DNA of 61,722 nt, taken from positions 1 through 61,722 of the forward strand of contig CAKSOE010000014.1 in the NCBI GenBank assembly GCA_934476675.1, given 5' to 3'. The notes below the pieces were generated by a model that worked only from the letters and a program-made list of their open reading frames with translations, was not told the origin of the DNA and did no database searches. Source of the DNA: an uncultured Clostridia bacterium (lineage in GTDB: Bacteria; Bacillota; Clostridia; UBA1381). Below, in pieces: positions 6,974 through 16,900 of this stretch (position 1 is its first letter; each line of letters begins with the position of its first letter). The translations under genes were made by a program, and so were the position numbers.

Positions 6974-8275
6974 TTAAAATGCTCTGTATAAGAACGTTAC
7001 AATCTGTCCGCGGCTGCATATATCATCCGGTGAAAATGTCGTATCCGAGGTTCCGCCGGTTACTTCTTCTTCCACTGCCCATGCAACTGCCTTGGCATAT
7101 TCCGCCGATGCGTCTACATCGTTAAAATTGCTTATTTCTCCTATTTCAGGCTTGCCGTTGCTCTTCCACATATATGTTACCGTTGACGAACGTGTACACG
7201 GTGTATCTGCCGCAAAAACATCTCCGTCAACCATATCGCATTCTGCTGCCCATACTGCTGCGTCATAGTAATAATCGCCTTCATTGACATCAGTAAACGG
7301 ATTTTCTATCTCTGCTTTCGGTTTGCCTGCCGCACGCCACATGAAAGTTAAAATCTGCGCACGCGTACAAGTATCGTCCGGTGAAAATGTTGTATCTGAT
7401 GTTCCCGATGTAATCTCATTCTGTACTGCCCATTTTACCGCATCTGCATAATAAGCGTCAGCTGTTACATCGGCAAATTTCATGCCGTCCGCACTTGGAA
7501 CGGGGGTTTCTGACGGCTTAGGTACAGGCTCTGCTGACGGAGCATCTGTCTTAGGCTTCGGAGTGCTTCTCGGAATGTTTTGATTTTCCGGAATGTCCTG
7601 TGCTATAAGCTTGCTTACCTTTACAGTCCCCGATTCACCGTTAAGTGTCAGCTTTAACGTTCCCTTTATTGAACCTCGCTCTAATCTTGTTGAATTAACC
7701 TTTTCAAAATCGTTTTCCCATTCAACCGTCGAACCGTTCTTTACAACCTCGCGTGCCATTTCAAGCATTTCTTCCTGTGTTGAATCGTTGTTGACCGCCA
7801 GGAACTTCATTCGTGAGTTTACCGCTGCCACGTCTTCATCAAGCTTTTCTCTGTTGGCATTCGCTTCTGCCGCATCGCCTGTCAGCATCGGCATTTTGAA
7901 GTCATACATCTCATGCTGAGTATATGTATCACAGGTAAAGAGAATATTTGCAAAAATCGAACCGTCTTTTTCGCTTGACGCATTCCATATGCGATAATCG
8001 GTCTCTTTGTCAAATGACAGCTTTACCGCACTTCCCTCGGGAAGAATTTCTGCAACGGCTTTCAAGAACTCGTCTGCCGTCATATCATTGAAAAGCTTGA
8101 CGTTGTCCTTATCTGTTTTAACTGTTTTTATCGCTGTTTGAACCTCTGTTACAGCATTAACCTTTTTTTCGGCAGCCATTACGCTTGCGTTTTCCGCATT
8201 AATCGCAGCTCCTCCGAATGTCATTGTTACAGCTGTGCATACAGCCGATAATGTGATTAATATTTTCTTATACAT
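6974..8275 (-). CDS. Secreted protein with two N-terminal repeats and three SLH domains
   Basis: A 433-residue protein: signal peptide (1-~28), two ~85-residue modules (about 60-125 and 150-215), a Pro/Ser/Lys-rich linker (about 222-260), then three SLH domains (about 262-433; e.g. FADVTADAYYADAVKWA and GTSDTTFSPDDTCTR). SLH domains bind pyruvylated secondary wall polymer, so the protein is probably held on the cell surface. The N-terminal modules share the pattern of the four modules in the neighbouring CAP protein. It has no visible enzyme domain. The gene begins 15 bases after the CAP-SLH gene with AGGAGGT before the ATG, so they form one operon. Confidence 0.85.
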   Translation of the reverse strand: MYKKILITLSAVCTAVTMTFGGAAINAENASVMAAEKKVNAVTEVQTAIKTVKTDKDNVKLFNDMTADEFLKAVAEILPEGSAVKLSFDKETDYRIWNASSEKDGSIFANILFTCDTYTQHEMYDFKMPMLTGDAAEANANREKLDEDVAAVNSRMKFLAVNNDSTQEEMLEMAREVVKNGSTVEWENDFEKVNSTRLERGSIKGTLKLTLNGESGTVKVSKLIAQDIPENQNIPRSTPKPKTDAPSAEPVPKPSETPVPSADGMKFADVTADAYYADAVKWAVQNEITSGTSDTTFSPDDTCTRAQILTFMWRAAGKPKAEIENPFTDVNEGDYYYDAAVWAAECDMVDGDVFAADTPCTRSSTVTYMWKSNGKPEIGEISNFNDVDASAEYAKAVAWAVEEEVTGGTSDTTFSPDDICSRGQIVTFLYRAF

Positions 8276-8290
8276 AATTTATACCTCCTG

Positions 8291-10684
8291 TTAATTCAAA
8301 GCTCTTTTCAAAAACGTGACAATTTGTCCTCTGTCACAAATAACCTCCGGTGAAAATTCAGTATCGGACATACCGCTTGTTACACCGTTTCCAACTGCCC
8401 ATGCAACCGCCTTAGCGTATTCTGAACTACTGTCAACATCAGCAAATGCTCTTCCCTCCGGCCACTGCGGCGAACCTGCATTCTTCCACAGATACGTCAC
8501 GGTTGACGAACGTGTACATGGTGTGTCCGCACCGAATTGATTCCCGTTAACTATTCCTTTTTCATATGCCCAAACAGCAGCATCGTAATAATAATCGCTT
8601 TCTTTTACATCGCTAAACGGATTTTCTTCATCGGACTCCGGCGCTCCTACCGCACGCCACAAAAAGGTCAGTATCTGCGCACGCGTACAGGTGTCTGCCG
8701 GTGAAAATTCTGTATCTGATGTGCCTGTGGTAATCCTTCTTTCAACTGCCCATTTTACCGCATCTGCATAATACGCATCTGCCGATACATCAGCAAATGA
8801 CAAAGATGCGCTCTGCGACGGCCGCTTAACTGCCGAATTGCTGTTTCCTACCGTGAGGACTATGGGTTCTTCCGACGGAAGATCCAATGTATAGCCTTTG
8901 TCCGTTTTGGTCATATAATCCACATCAATCGGCATATACGATACCAATCCGTTGGAATCGGTAAATATCAGATATTCTTTCTGCATTTCCTCTTCGTCTT
9001 CAAAGTCCATTGTTCCGGCGCTCGTCTGAACCGAAGTAATAATTGACGCAAGTCCCGCAAACATCTGAACTGCCGTTCCCGTTCCTTTATTATCATATGC
9101 TCCGACACCCACGTAATTATATTTTGTGCTTAAAATATTTGCACGGTGTCCGGTACTGTTCATCCATGCAGTCATTACCTTTTCGCTGTCGATTTCAACA
9201 AAGCGGCTGGACGAGGCGCTCGGGCAGGCATAAATATTCTCGCCCATTGACGCTGCATTAAAGTCCTTGATTGCCGTAAAGCACTTGCTTCCGTCCGGTC
9301 TGGTATGCGAAAAGTTTTCCACCAGCTCCGGCTCACGGATATCACATGAATCCTGAAGCGGCGCTACCATTCTCAGCGGTATACCCCTTTCCTTAGCGCG
9401 CTCAACATTCATTATACGGAGTATGTCCCATTCGGTTTTGTTTACCGACAGCTTGTCCGACGGAATCTTTCGCACAAGCATCGGAATCTTCTCTTGCAGA
9501 CGAACCTCTCTTGTTTCATCACCGCAAGTCACCTGTAAATAGCCGATAATTTCGCCGTCCGCTTGAAAGGTTGCGTCTTTTTTGTAGAAATTGTCTTTCC
9601 AAACAGCAGACGAGCCGTTTTTAACTGCCGAAAGAGCGGCGTTTAGCATCTCTTCCTTTGTAATTTTATTGGAGTACGTTAAAGCGTCTATTGCTCTGCC
9701 TGCCAGTATGCAATCCTCCGCAATCTTGGTCGAATCTACCGTAACCACCGGCTGTATCGTTTTTCCCACCGGACATCTTTTCGTTACTCCGCTGCATGAA
9801 AGAACAATCGTAGCCGAAACGGTTCCATTCACGGTTGTTGTGGCTTTTGTAATTGAAAAATCGTTATCGCTCAGAGCTGCAAAGACATTGCTGCCGTCCG
9901 GCAAAGCATTTTCAGCCATGGCTAAAATGTCTTTTGCGGTAGTGTCGTTTGAAACCTCAAATGTCCACATCGCATCACTGATTGCTTTTGACGCTGCTTC
10001 AAGCTCCTGCTTGGGATTTCCCGAAACTTTTGCAATTTCCCATTTATATACAAACGAAGTTTCTGCATCGTCTGCAAGCGTCAGCGTACATTTTGCGCTG
10101 ATGCTTCCGTAAGAGGACTGCGTCGCTTCCGATATGTAAAAATCGCTTATTTCAATGTTCACGCCGTCCGGCGCTGCCTCCTCCGCCGCATCGGCAATGT
10201 CCTCCGCCGTAGTTGCGTTTGAGACCGCCAGGCTGTCAAAGCCTTTGAGAACCTCTTTCTTGGCAGTATCGGCAGTTACATTTTCTGCCGCTCCGCCGCC
10301 TTGCCGCGGAATTTCTTTTTCAATCGAAAACGCTACCTCCCCGTCATCCTGCGAAAGTATTACGTCTGCCCTTACCGACCCGGACTTTAATGCGGTAGAC
10401 GGGGTCATTTTGTAATTAACCGTTTCTACTCCCGCACCCACATATTCGTTTGACGAATAATCGCACGCACCCATAATGATACTTTCAAACTCATCGCGGG
10501 TAATATCATTTGTAAATTCCGCCTTTTCAATCGCAGCCAGAACCGCCTCCTGATTTTTCTCCATTGCCGTCTGTGCATCAGCCTCTATCACAAACGCTGC
10601 CAGAGCCGTGCTTTCGTTTCGTGGTATTACAACAGATGTAAATACGCACGCCGCCGCAAGCGCTCCCGCTATAATTTTTCTCAT
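8291..10684 (-). CDS. Surface protein: four repeats, CAP (SCP/PR-1) domain, three SLH domains
   Basis: A 797-residue protein with a signal peptide, four related ~90-residue modules (starting near 50, 150, 245 and 330), a CAP domain (about 425-555, with NFSHTRPDG, MGENIY and WMNSTGHRANIL), a short spacer, and three C-terminal SLH domains (about 625-797). CAP domains occur in many secreted bacterial proteins without a settled activity; the SLH part should tether it to the wall. It is the first gene of a two-gene operon with the 433-residue SLH protein. The promoter has tandem 20-bp repeats directly upstream, so regulation by a DNA-binding activator is likely. Confidence 0.88.
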   Translation of the reverse strand: MRKIIAGALAAACVFTSVVIPRNESTALAAFVIEADAQTAMEKNQEAVLAAIEKAEFTNDITRDEFESIIMGACDYSSNEYVGAGVETVNYKMTPSTALKSGSVRADVILSQDDGEVAFSIEKEIPRQGGGAAENVTADTAKKEVLKGFDSLAVSNATTAEDIADAAEEAAPDGVNIEISDFYISEATQSSYGSISAKCTLTLADDAETSFVYKWEIAKVSGNPKQELEAASKAISDAMWTFEVSNDTTAKDILAMAENALPDGSNVFAALSDNDFSITKATTTVNGTVSATIVLSCSGVTKRCPVGKTIQPVVTVDSTKIAEDCILAGRAIDALTYSNKITKEEMLNAALSAVKNGSSAVWKDNFYKKDATFQADGEIIGYLQVTCGDETREVRLQEKIPMLVRKIPSDKLSVNKTEWDILRIMNVERAKERGIPLRMVAPLQDSCDIREPELVENFSHTRPDGSKCFTAIKDFNAASMGENIYACPSASSSRFVEIDSEKVMTAWMNSTGHRANILSTKYNYVGVGAYDNKGTGTAVQMFAGLASIITSVQTSAGTMDFEDEEEMQKEYLIFTDSNGLVSYMPIDVDYMTKTDKGYTLDLPSEEPIVLTVGNSNSAVKRPSQSASLSFADVSADAYYADAVKWAVERRITTGTSDTEFSPADTCTRAQILTFLWRAVGAPESDEENPFSDVKESDYYYDAAVWAYEKGIVNGNQFGADTPCTRSSTVTYLWKNAGSPQWPEGRAFADVDSSSEYAKAVAWAVGNGVTSGMSDTEFSPEVICDRGQIVTFLKRALN

Positions 10685-10735
10685 TTTTTATAATCATCCC
10701 TTTCCGCACTGCATCGTGCAGCCGCAATTAATTAT

Positions 10736-10764
10736 ATTTTATATATTAAATTTAAAAATTTCAA
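10736..10764 (-). promoter_or_regulatory. Promoter of the SLH operon
   Basis: TTGAAA (10764-10759), 17 bases, TAAAAT (10741-10736) on the minus strand. The leader carries a small hairpin CTGCA/TGCAG near 10707-10720. Confidence 0.55.
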
Positions 10765-10770
10765 TACAAA

Positions 10771-10810
10771 TGACATAACTCGCACAAAAACGTCATAATT
10801 AGCACAAATA
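10771..10810 (-). promoter_or_regulatory. Tandem 20-bp direct repeats upstream of the SLH promoter
   Basis: Two adjacent copies, 10771-10790 and 10791-10810, agree at about 15 of 20 positions; the shared core on the plus strand is CATAA..(n2)..GCACAAA. The period of two helical turns and the position just upstream of the -35 box are typical of paired binding sites of an activator such as a response regulator. Confidence 0.5.
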
Positions 10811-10858
10811 TTTTTCCAAGCAAAGGGGATGCCAAAAAGGCAAAGTTATAGTATTTTC

Positions 10859-10897
10859 ATAAAAAAAAATTTAATGCGGCAGTTCAAAGCTGCCGCA
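10859..10897 (-). terminator. Terminator of eno
   Basis: The 8-bp stem TGCGGCAG/CTGCCGCA (10875-10882, 10890-10897) is followed on the minus strand by TTAAATTTTTTTT. Confidence 0.85.
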
Positions 10898-10931
10898 CAA
10901 ATTCCATTTTATTTTACAACTCGTTTTTGAT

Positions 10932-12200
10932 TTATTCTTCTCCGTAACGGCTGTATCCGTTCAATTCCTCTTCAATGCGCAGCAAGCGGTTATATTTTGC
11001 CACTCTGTCACTTCTTGACGGCGCACCGGTCTTTATTTGTCCCGCATTAAGCGCAACCGCAATATCCGCAATCGTCGTATCCTCCGACTCGCCGCTGCGG
11101 TGAGAAACAACCGCACTGTAACCGGCACGGTGAGCCATCTGTACAGCCTCCAGCGTTTCCGAAAGCGTTCCTATCTGATTAAGCTTTACAAGCAATGAAT
11201 TTCCCGCTCTGCGCTCTATTCCCTCTTTTAATCTCTTGGGATTTGTAACAAACAAGTCGTCTCCCACAAGCTGTACTTTACTGCCCAAGCGTTCGGTCAG
11301 CAGCTGCCATCCCTCCCAGTCATTTTCCGAAAGCGGATCCTCAATCGAAAAAATCGGATATTTTTCCACTAATCTTTCCCAATATACAATAAGTTCATCG
11401 GCGCTTTTTCTTACGCCTGCTTTCGGTAAAAGATATTCTCCGTTTTGCTCCCATTCGGAGGACGCCGCATCAATCGCTATTTTAAAATCCGTACCGGGTA
11501 TATAGCCTGCCTTTGTTATTGCCTGTATAATCGCATCTATGGCATCTTCATCGCGTTCGAGATTCGGCGCAAAACCGCCCTCATCGCCTACCGCTGTGGT
11601 GTTTCCGTTTTCGGCAAGTATCTTCTTCAAGGCATGGAACACCTCGCTGCACCATCTTAACCCCTGACGAAAGCTTTTTGCACCGAACGGCATTATCATA
11701 AATTCCTGAATATCCACATTATTGTTTGCGTGTGCGCCGCCGTTTAAAATATTCATCATAGGCACGGGCAGACGATAGGTGTTAACGCCGCCGATATAGC
11801 GGTAAAGCGGTATTTCAAGGCTGTTTGCCGCTGCCTTTGCCGCTGCGAGCGATACTGCCAAAATTGCATTGGCGCCCAGCTTTGATTTGTTTTCCGTGCC
11901 GTCCATATCGCACATTTTCATATCTATCATACGCTGATCAAGAACATTATAGCCGACCAGCTCCTCGGCAAGGCGTGTATTTACGTTTTCAACCGCTTTT
12001 TTTACACCGTTTCCGTTATAACGCTTTTTATCTCCGTCACGAAGCTCCACCGCTTCAAACGCTCCCGTTGACGCACCGGACGGAACAATTGCTCTGCCCG
12101 AACCATACTCCGCATGCACCTCTGCCTCAACCGTCGGATTACCTCTCGAATCAAGCACCTCCCTGGCATACACATCTCTTATTTCGATATACTGTTTCAC
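10932..12200 (-). CDS. eno: Enolase (2-phosphoglycerate dehydratase)
   Basis: A 422-residue glycolytic enzyme interconverting 2-phosphoglycerate and phosphoenolpyruvate. The N-terminus has the family signature (REVLDSRGNPTVE), the substrate loop SGASTGAFEA, metal ligands in DLL-like positions (IAIDAASSEW, SIEDPLSENDW, LVGDDLFVTN), the catalytic Lys in LLVKLNQIGT and the SHRSGE motif. Length is normal. Translation starts at a GTG (12200) with GGAGG upstream; no ATG lies at the right place. It is monocistronic, divergent from the lytic transglycosylase gene. Confidence 0.97.
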   Translation of the reverse strand: MKQYIEIRDVYAREVLDSRGNPTVEAEVHAEYGSGRAIVPSGASTGAFEAVELRDGDKKRYNGNGVKKAVENVNTRLAEELVGYNVLDQRMIDMKMCDMDGTENKSKLGANAILAVSLAAAKAAANSLEIPLYRYIGGVNTYRLPVPMMNILNGGAHANNNVDIQEFMIMPFGAKSFRQGLRWCSEVFHALKKILAENGNTTAVGDEGGFAPNLERDEDAIDAIIQAITKAGYIPGTDFKIAIDAASSEWEQNGEYLLPKAGVRKSADELIVYWERLVEKYPIFSIEDPLSENDWEGWQLLTERLGSKVQLVGDDLFVTNPKRLKEGIERRAGNSLLVKLNQIGTLSETLEAVQMAHRAGYSAVVSHRSGESEDTTIADIAVALNAGQIKTGAPSRSDRVAKYNRLLRIEEELNGYSRYGEE

Positions 12201-12287
12201 TGTATTTTCCTCCGTTTCTTTTTTATACTGCCGCTTCTATTTTGTACCGTGTTTTGATTATTTATTCATTCATAGAAAAACATTACA

Positions 12288-12316
12288 TTGACTTATTGTT
12301 TGAGATTTTTTATAAT
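12288..12316 (+). promoter_or_regulatory. Promoter of the lytic transglycosylase gene
   Basis: TTGACT (12288-12293), 17 bases, TATAAT (12311-12316). Confidence 0.65.
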
Positions 12317-12354
12317 AGTAGTGGGCAGTTATGCCCGGAAAGGAGCTGATACAG

Positions 12355-13347
12355 ATGAAAAGACGGTTTGCTGCAATAATATGCACCGCAGCTGTTTTGT
12401 CTAACATGAGTGTTTTTGCGGACAGTGTTATTCCCGATCACTGCGGCACTCCGACCGATTCGGTAAAAACCGGTACAGAACCGCTTAATGCGGCGGTAAA
12501 ATCCTATACGGAGCTTTTTAAAAGCGCCGGAAATCAGTATGGAGTTGACCCGAATCTTCTTGCGGCTATATGTATGCAGGAATCCTCCGGCAGAAACGTG
12601 AGCTACCGTGAGGACGGCAGTGAATACCCTGCATGGGGAATTATGCAGATTGAATACACACATGAAAAATCATTCGGTCAATTCGGACTTGACACCACCG
12701 GCAAGATATGGACGCTTGCAGACCGCCTTGACCCCGAAAAGGCTGTACCTTATGCGGCATGGGTTATATCCCGGTCGCTTATAGCGTATGACTGCGATTA
12801 CATGAAAACCGTACAGGCATATAACTTCGGTCAGACGGTACTTGACAGAATAATTTCCGCAAGCGGAGATAACTGGCTTAACGAACGCAAGAACGCCGCA
12901 AAATATGCCGACAACTGGAAATATGACAAATACGGAGACGCGGAGTACATAGAACACGTACTGCGCTACTATCACAACGACATAGAATATCTCGGCGCAA
13001 AAGTGCGTATAAATGATGAGCTTGTCGCCTTCGATGACCAGTATCCGATTATTATTGACGGCTTTACGCTTGTTCCGATAAGGAATATTGCGGAAATACT
13101 GGGCGCTGACGTGGAGTGGGATCATGACCGCTATGCGGCGGTGATTGAAAAAAACAATTCAAGAATTGAAATACCGATAGGCAAAGCAATTGCCACGGTA
13201 AACGGTAAAACCGTTACTCTTGACGCAAAATCATGTATTATAAACGACAGAACGCTTGTTCCGTTCAGATTTATTGCAGAATCACTCGGCGTAACCGTCG
13301 GCTGGGACGAAGAAAGCAGAACCGTATTTATTAAGCGCGGGATGTAA
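12355..13347 (+). CDS. Secreted lytic transglycosylase with C-terminal stalk domain
   Basis: A 330-residue exported protein. A signal peptide (MKRRFAAIICTAAVLSNMS) is followed by an SLT-type lysozyme-like domain (about 45-195) whose likely catalytic Glu lies in CMQESSG, with AWGIMQIE and the late VQAYNFGQ motif. Residues ~220-330 are a copper-amine-oxidase-N-like stalk domain made of two similar halves (TLVPIRNIAEILGA and TLVPFRFIAESLGV), common in Clostridia surface proteins. It should cleave peptidoglycan glycan strands outside the membrane. I use the ATG at 12355 (AAAGGAG nine bases upstream), not the frame's earlier ATG at 12331. Single gene. Confidence 0.88.
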   Translation: MKRRFAAIICTAAVLSNMSVFADSVIPDHCGTPTDSVKTGTEPLNAAVKSYTELFKSAGNQYGVDPNLLAAICMQESSGRNVSYREDGSEYPAWGIMQIEYTHEKSFGQFGLDTTGKIWTLADRLDPEKAVPYAAWVISRSLIAYDCDYMKTVQAYNFGQTVLDRIISASGDNWLNERKNAAKYADNWKYDKYGDAEYIEHVLRYYHNDIEYLGAKVRINDELVAFDDQYPIIIDGFTLVPIRNIAEILGADVEWDHDRYAAVIEKNNSRIEIPIGKAIATVNGKTVTLDAKSCIINDRTLVPFRFIAESLGVTVGWDEESRTVFIKRGM

Positions 13348-13378
13348 AAACAAGATTACAAAAAGAATAATTAAAAAA

Positions 13379-13411
13379 GCGACGCCATGGTGATTTTTAC
13401 CATGGCGTCGC
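13379..13411. terminator. Bidirectional terminator
   Basis: A perfect 12-bp stem GCGACGCCATGG/CCATGGCGTCGC with a 9-base loop, A-run on the left and T-run on the right. It serves both the plus-strand transglycosylase gene and the minus-strand ileS-cobO operon. Confidence 0.92.
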
Positions 13412-13414
13412 TTT

Positions 13415-13915
13415 TTAATATTCAATTCCTTTGCGTGCCGCTATACCCTTTTCATACGGATGTTTTATACATTTTATTTCCGAAATATAATCGGCTTTTC
13501 CGATAAAAAACTCATCGGGGTCACGTCCCGTAAGCGCCAGCTCGACAGTACAGCTTTCAACCAACTTTCGTACCGCATTGCGGTCAACGGCGCTCAGCAT
13601 ATAAGCCGAAAATATCTCGTCAAGCACAACAAGATCAAATTCTTTCATATGCTCCGCCGCATATTTCAGATTTCTGTTATGGCTTTCTCTCACTGCGCAT
13701 TTTTCGCTTTCGCCAAGAGTATTCCAAAACCCGTAATCACCGTCACAGCTCACAACTTTTACACCCAGCTTTTCAAGCGTGTTTACCTCACCCGAACTGC
13801 CATTTTTCATAAACTGCATAAAAAGGACTTTTCCGCCGTTTCCCGACATTCTCACGCACAAGCCTACGGCGGCGGTGGTTTTACCTTTTCCGCCGCCGCA
13901 GTAAACGTGTATCAT
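13415..13915 (-). CDS. cobO: Cob(I)alamin adenosyltransferase, CobO/BtuR type
   Basis: A 166-residue P-loop ATPase-fold protein: YCGGGKGKTTAA at the N-terminus binds ATP, and LVVLDEIFSAY holds the Walker-B-like acidic pair. The family transfers adenosyl from ATP to corrinoids to make adenosylcobalamin. Its ATG overlaps the ileS stop by one base (TAATG), so it is co-transcribed with ileS and under the same T-box. No other cobalamin gene is nearby, so it may serve salvage. The link with ileS may be chance; a functional connection is not evident. Confidence 0.9.
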   Translation of the reverse strand: MIHVYCGGGKGKTTAAVGLCVRMSGNGGKVLFMQFMKNGSSGEVNTLEKLGVKVVSCDGDYGFWNTLGESEKCAVRESHNRNLKYAAEHMKEFDLVVLDEIFSAYMLSAVDRNAVRKLVESCTVELALTGRDPDEFFIGKADYISEIKCIKHPYEKGIAARKGIEY

Positions 13916-16900
13916 TATATTCTCTCCACGCCGAGAGATACGTTTTCACCGTTTATATTCCATTCCTTCATAGCGGAATAATCACCGAAAACAATCTCCT
14001 CTGCAAGTGTTTCGTCCTTTATAACGTCCGCGTTCTTTTCCATAACGCTCTTTACCTTGTCGCTTCCCGACTGGTAAATTTTTATGTGATCCATAACCTC
14101 AAAGCCGGAATCCTTTCTCATGGTCTGAATCTTCGAGATTACCTCACGTACAAAGCCTTCTTCGATAAGCTCCTCGCTCAATGTGGTTTCAAGCGCAACC
14201 GTTATGCCGTAATCCGAGTCGGATACATATCCGTCGCACTGTGCAGACTCAATAAGCAAATCTTCTCTTGAAAGCTCCTCGTCAACGCCGTCCACATTTA
14301 TGGTAAGCGTTCCCTTTGTTTCCAGCTCGCCCATAGCCGCACTGCCGTCCAGTCCCGCAAGGATTTCCTTAACCAGACCTATATTCTTTCCGAAACGTCT
14401 GCCAAGAGTCTTTAGCTGCGGCTTGAAATTATATGCGGTAAATGCCGAAACATTATCGGTAAACTCAACGTCCTTTACGTTCAGTTCCTCCTCTATAATG
14501 CCCTTATAAAAATCTTTAAGCTCTCTGTCGGCTTTTACATACATTTTTCCTATCGGCTGACGGTTTTTGATATTTGCCGTGTTTCTGCACGCTCTGCCCA
14601 AAACGACAATGTCAAGAACCTCCTCCATGCTGTTTTCCAAATCCTTATCAATAAGCTTTTCATCGAATTTCGGGAAATCGCACAGATGTATACTTATCGG
14701 AGCATTCTTATCCACGCTTCTGACAAGATTCTGATAAATATCTTCTGTCATGAACGGTATCATAGGTGCGGCAGCCTTGCACAGCATAACAAGCGATGTG
14801 TAAAGCGTCATATACGCATTAATCTTATCCTGCGGCATATCCTTTACCCAGAAACGGGTTCTCGAACGTCTTACATACCAATTCGACAAATCATCAACAA
14901 AGCTTTGCAGTGCTCTTGAAGTTTCCGTAATCTTATAATCGTTAAGATATTCGTCAACCATCTTTACGGTAGTATTCAATCTTGACAAAATCCACTTATC
15001 CATTACGGAAAGCTTATCGTAGTCAAGCGTATATTTTGACGCGTCAAATTCATCTATATTTGCATACAATACAAAGAATGCGTAGGTATTCCAAAGCGTA
15101 CCCATGAATTTGCGCTGTCCCTCTGTAACTGCCGCGTCATAGAAACGATTAGGCAGCCACGGCGCACTGTTTGAGTAGAAATACCATCTGACCGCATCCG
15201 CACCGTGCTTTTCCAGAGCTTCAAACGGATCAACCGCATTTCCCTTTGATTTTGACATCTTTTGTCCGTTTTCGTCCTGAACCAAGCCCAAAACGATTAC
15301 GTTTTTATACGGCGCTTCGTTAAACAGCAGCGTTGATTCCGCAAGCAAGGAATAGAACCATCCTCTTGTCTGATCCACCGCTTCGCTTATGAAGTTTGCA
15401 GGGAAGTTTTCCTTGAAAATCTTCTCGTTTTCAAACGGATAGTGCCACTGTGCAAACGGCATTGCGCCCGAATCGAACCAACAGTCGATAACCTCCGGAA
15501 CGCGGTGCATTTCCTTTCCGCATTTCGGGCATTTGATTGTTACCTTATCTATAAACGGCCTGTGCAGTTCTATATCATCGGGGCAGTTATCGGACATTGA
15601 TTTCAGTTCTTCAATTGAGCCTATAACGTGCTTTTCACCACATTCACATTCCCAGATATTAAGCGGCGTACCCCAATAACGGTTACGGCTTAATCCCCAG
15701 TCCTGAACGTTTTCAAGCCATGAGCCGAATCTGCCGTCACCAATTGATTTAGGTATCCAGTTAATTGTTTTATTGTTTCTTATCAAATCGTCCTTTACGG
15801 CAGTCATTTTGATAAACCATGTTTCTCTCGCATAATAAATAAGCGGAGTATCGCATCGCCAGCAATGCGGGTAGCTGTGTTCAAATTTAGGCGCGCCGTA
15901 AAGCAGACCTCTCTTATCAAGATCCTCTAAAATAGGTGCATCCGCCTTTTTGACAAAAGTACCTGCCCACGGCGTTTCTTTTGTCATTTCACCTTTTTCG
16001 TTTACAAACTGAACAAACGCTATATCATATTTTCTGCCTACTCTCGCATCGTCCTCACCGAATGCCGGCGCCTGGTGTACAACGCCCGTACCTTCGGTAA
16101 GAGTAACATAATCATCACAGAGTATGATATGTGATTTTTTATGCTGTTTTTCGCATATCGGCTTTACAAAATCATAAAGCGGCTCATATTCTTTATATTC
16201 AAGCTCACTGCCCTTATATCTTTCAAGTATCTCATATGCCGGAGTATCGTCCGTTTTAAGTTTTCCCAGTATTGAGTCCAAAAGCTCCTCTGCCATATAA
16301 TAGGTATATCCGTCGGCAGCCTTAACCTTTGCATACGTTTCGTTCGGGTTTACACAAAGCGCAACATTGGACGGAAGCGTCCATGGTGTTGTTGTCCATG
16401 CAAGAACATATGCGTCCTCGTCTTTCAGCTTAAAACGTACAATGGCGCTGCGTTCCTTAACGTCCTTATATCCCTGCGCGACCTCATGCGATGAAAGCGG
16501 CGTTCCGCATCGCGGACAATACGGCACAATTTTATGTCCCTTATATAAAAGTCCTCTTTCCCATATTTTCTTTAACGCCCACCATTCGGATTCGATAAAG
16601 TTATTGTCATATGTTACGTACGGATCGTCCATATCCGCCCAAAAGCCGACAGTCTGTGAGAAATCCTCCCACATACCCTTATATTTCCATACGCTTTCCT
16701 TACACTGCTCTATAAACGGTTCCAGACCGTATTTTTCAATCTGATCCTTTCCGTCAAGACCAAGCTTCTTTTCAACCTCTAATTCAACCGGCAGACCGTG
16801 TGTATCCCAACCGGCTTTTCTTAAAACCTTATATCCCTTCATCGTGCGGTAACGCGGAATCATATCCTTAATAACACGCGTTAATACATGACCGATATGC

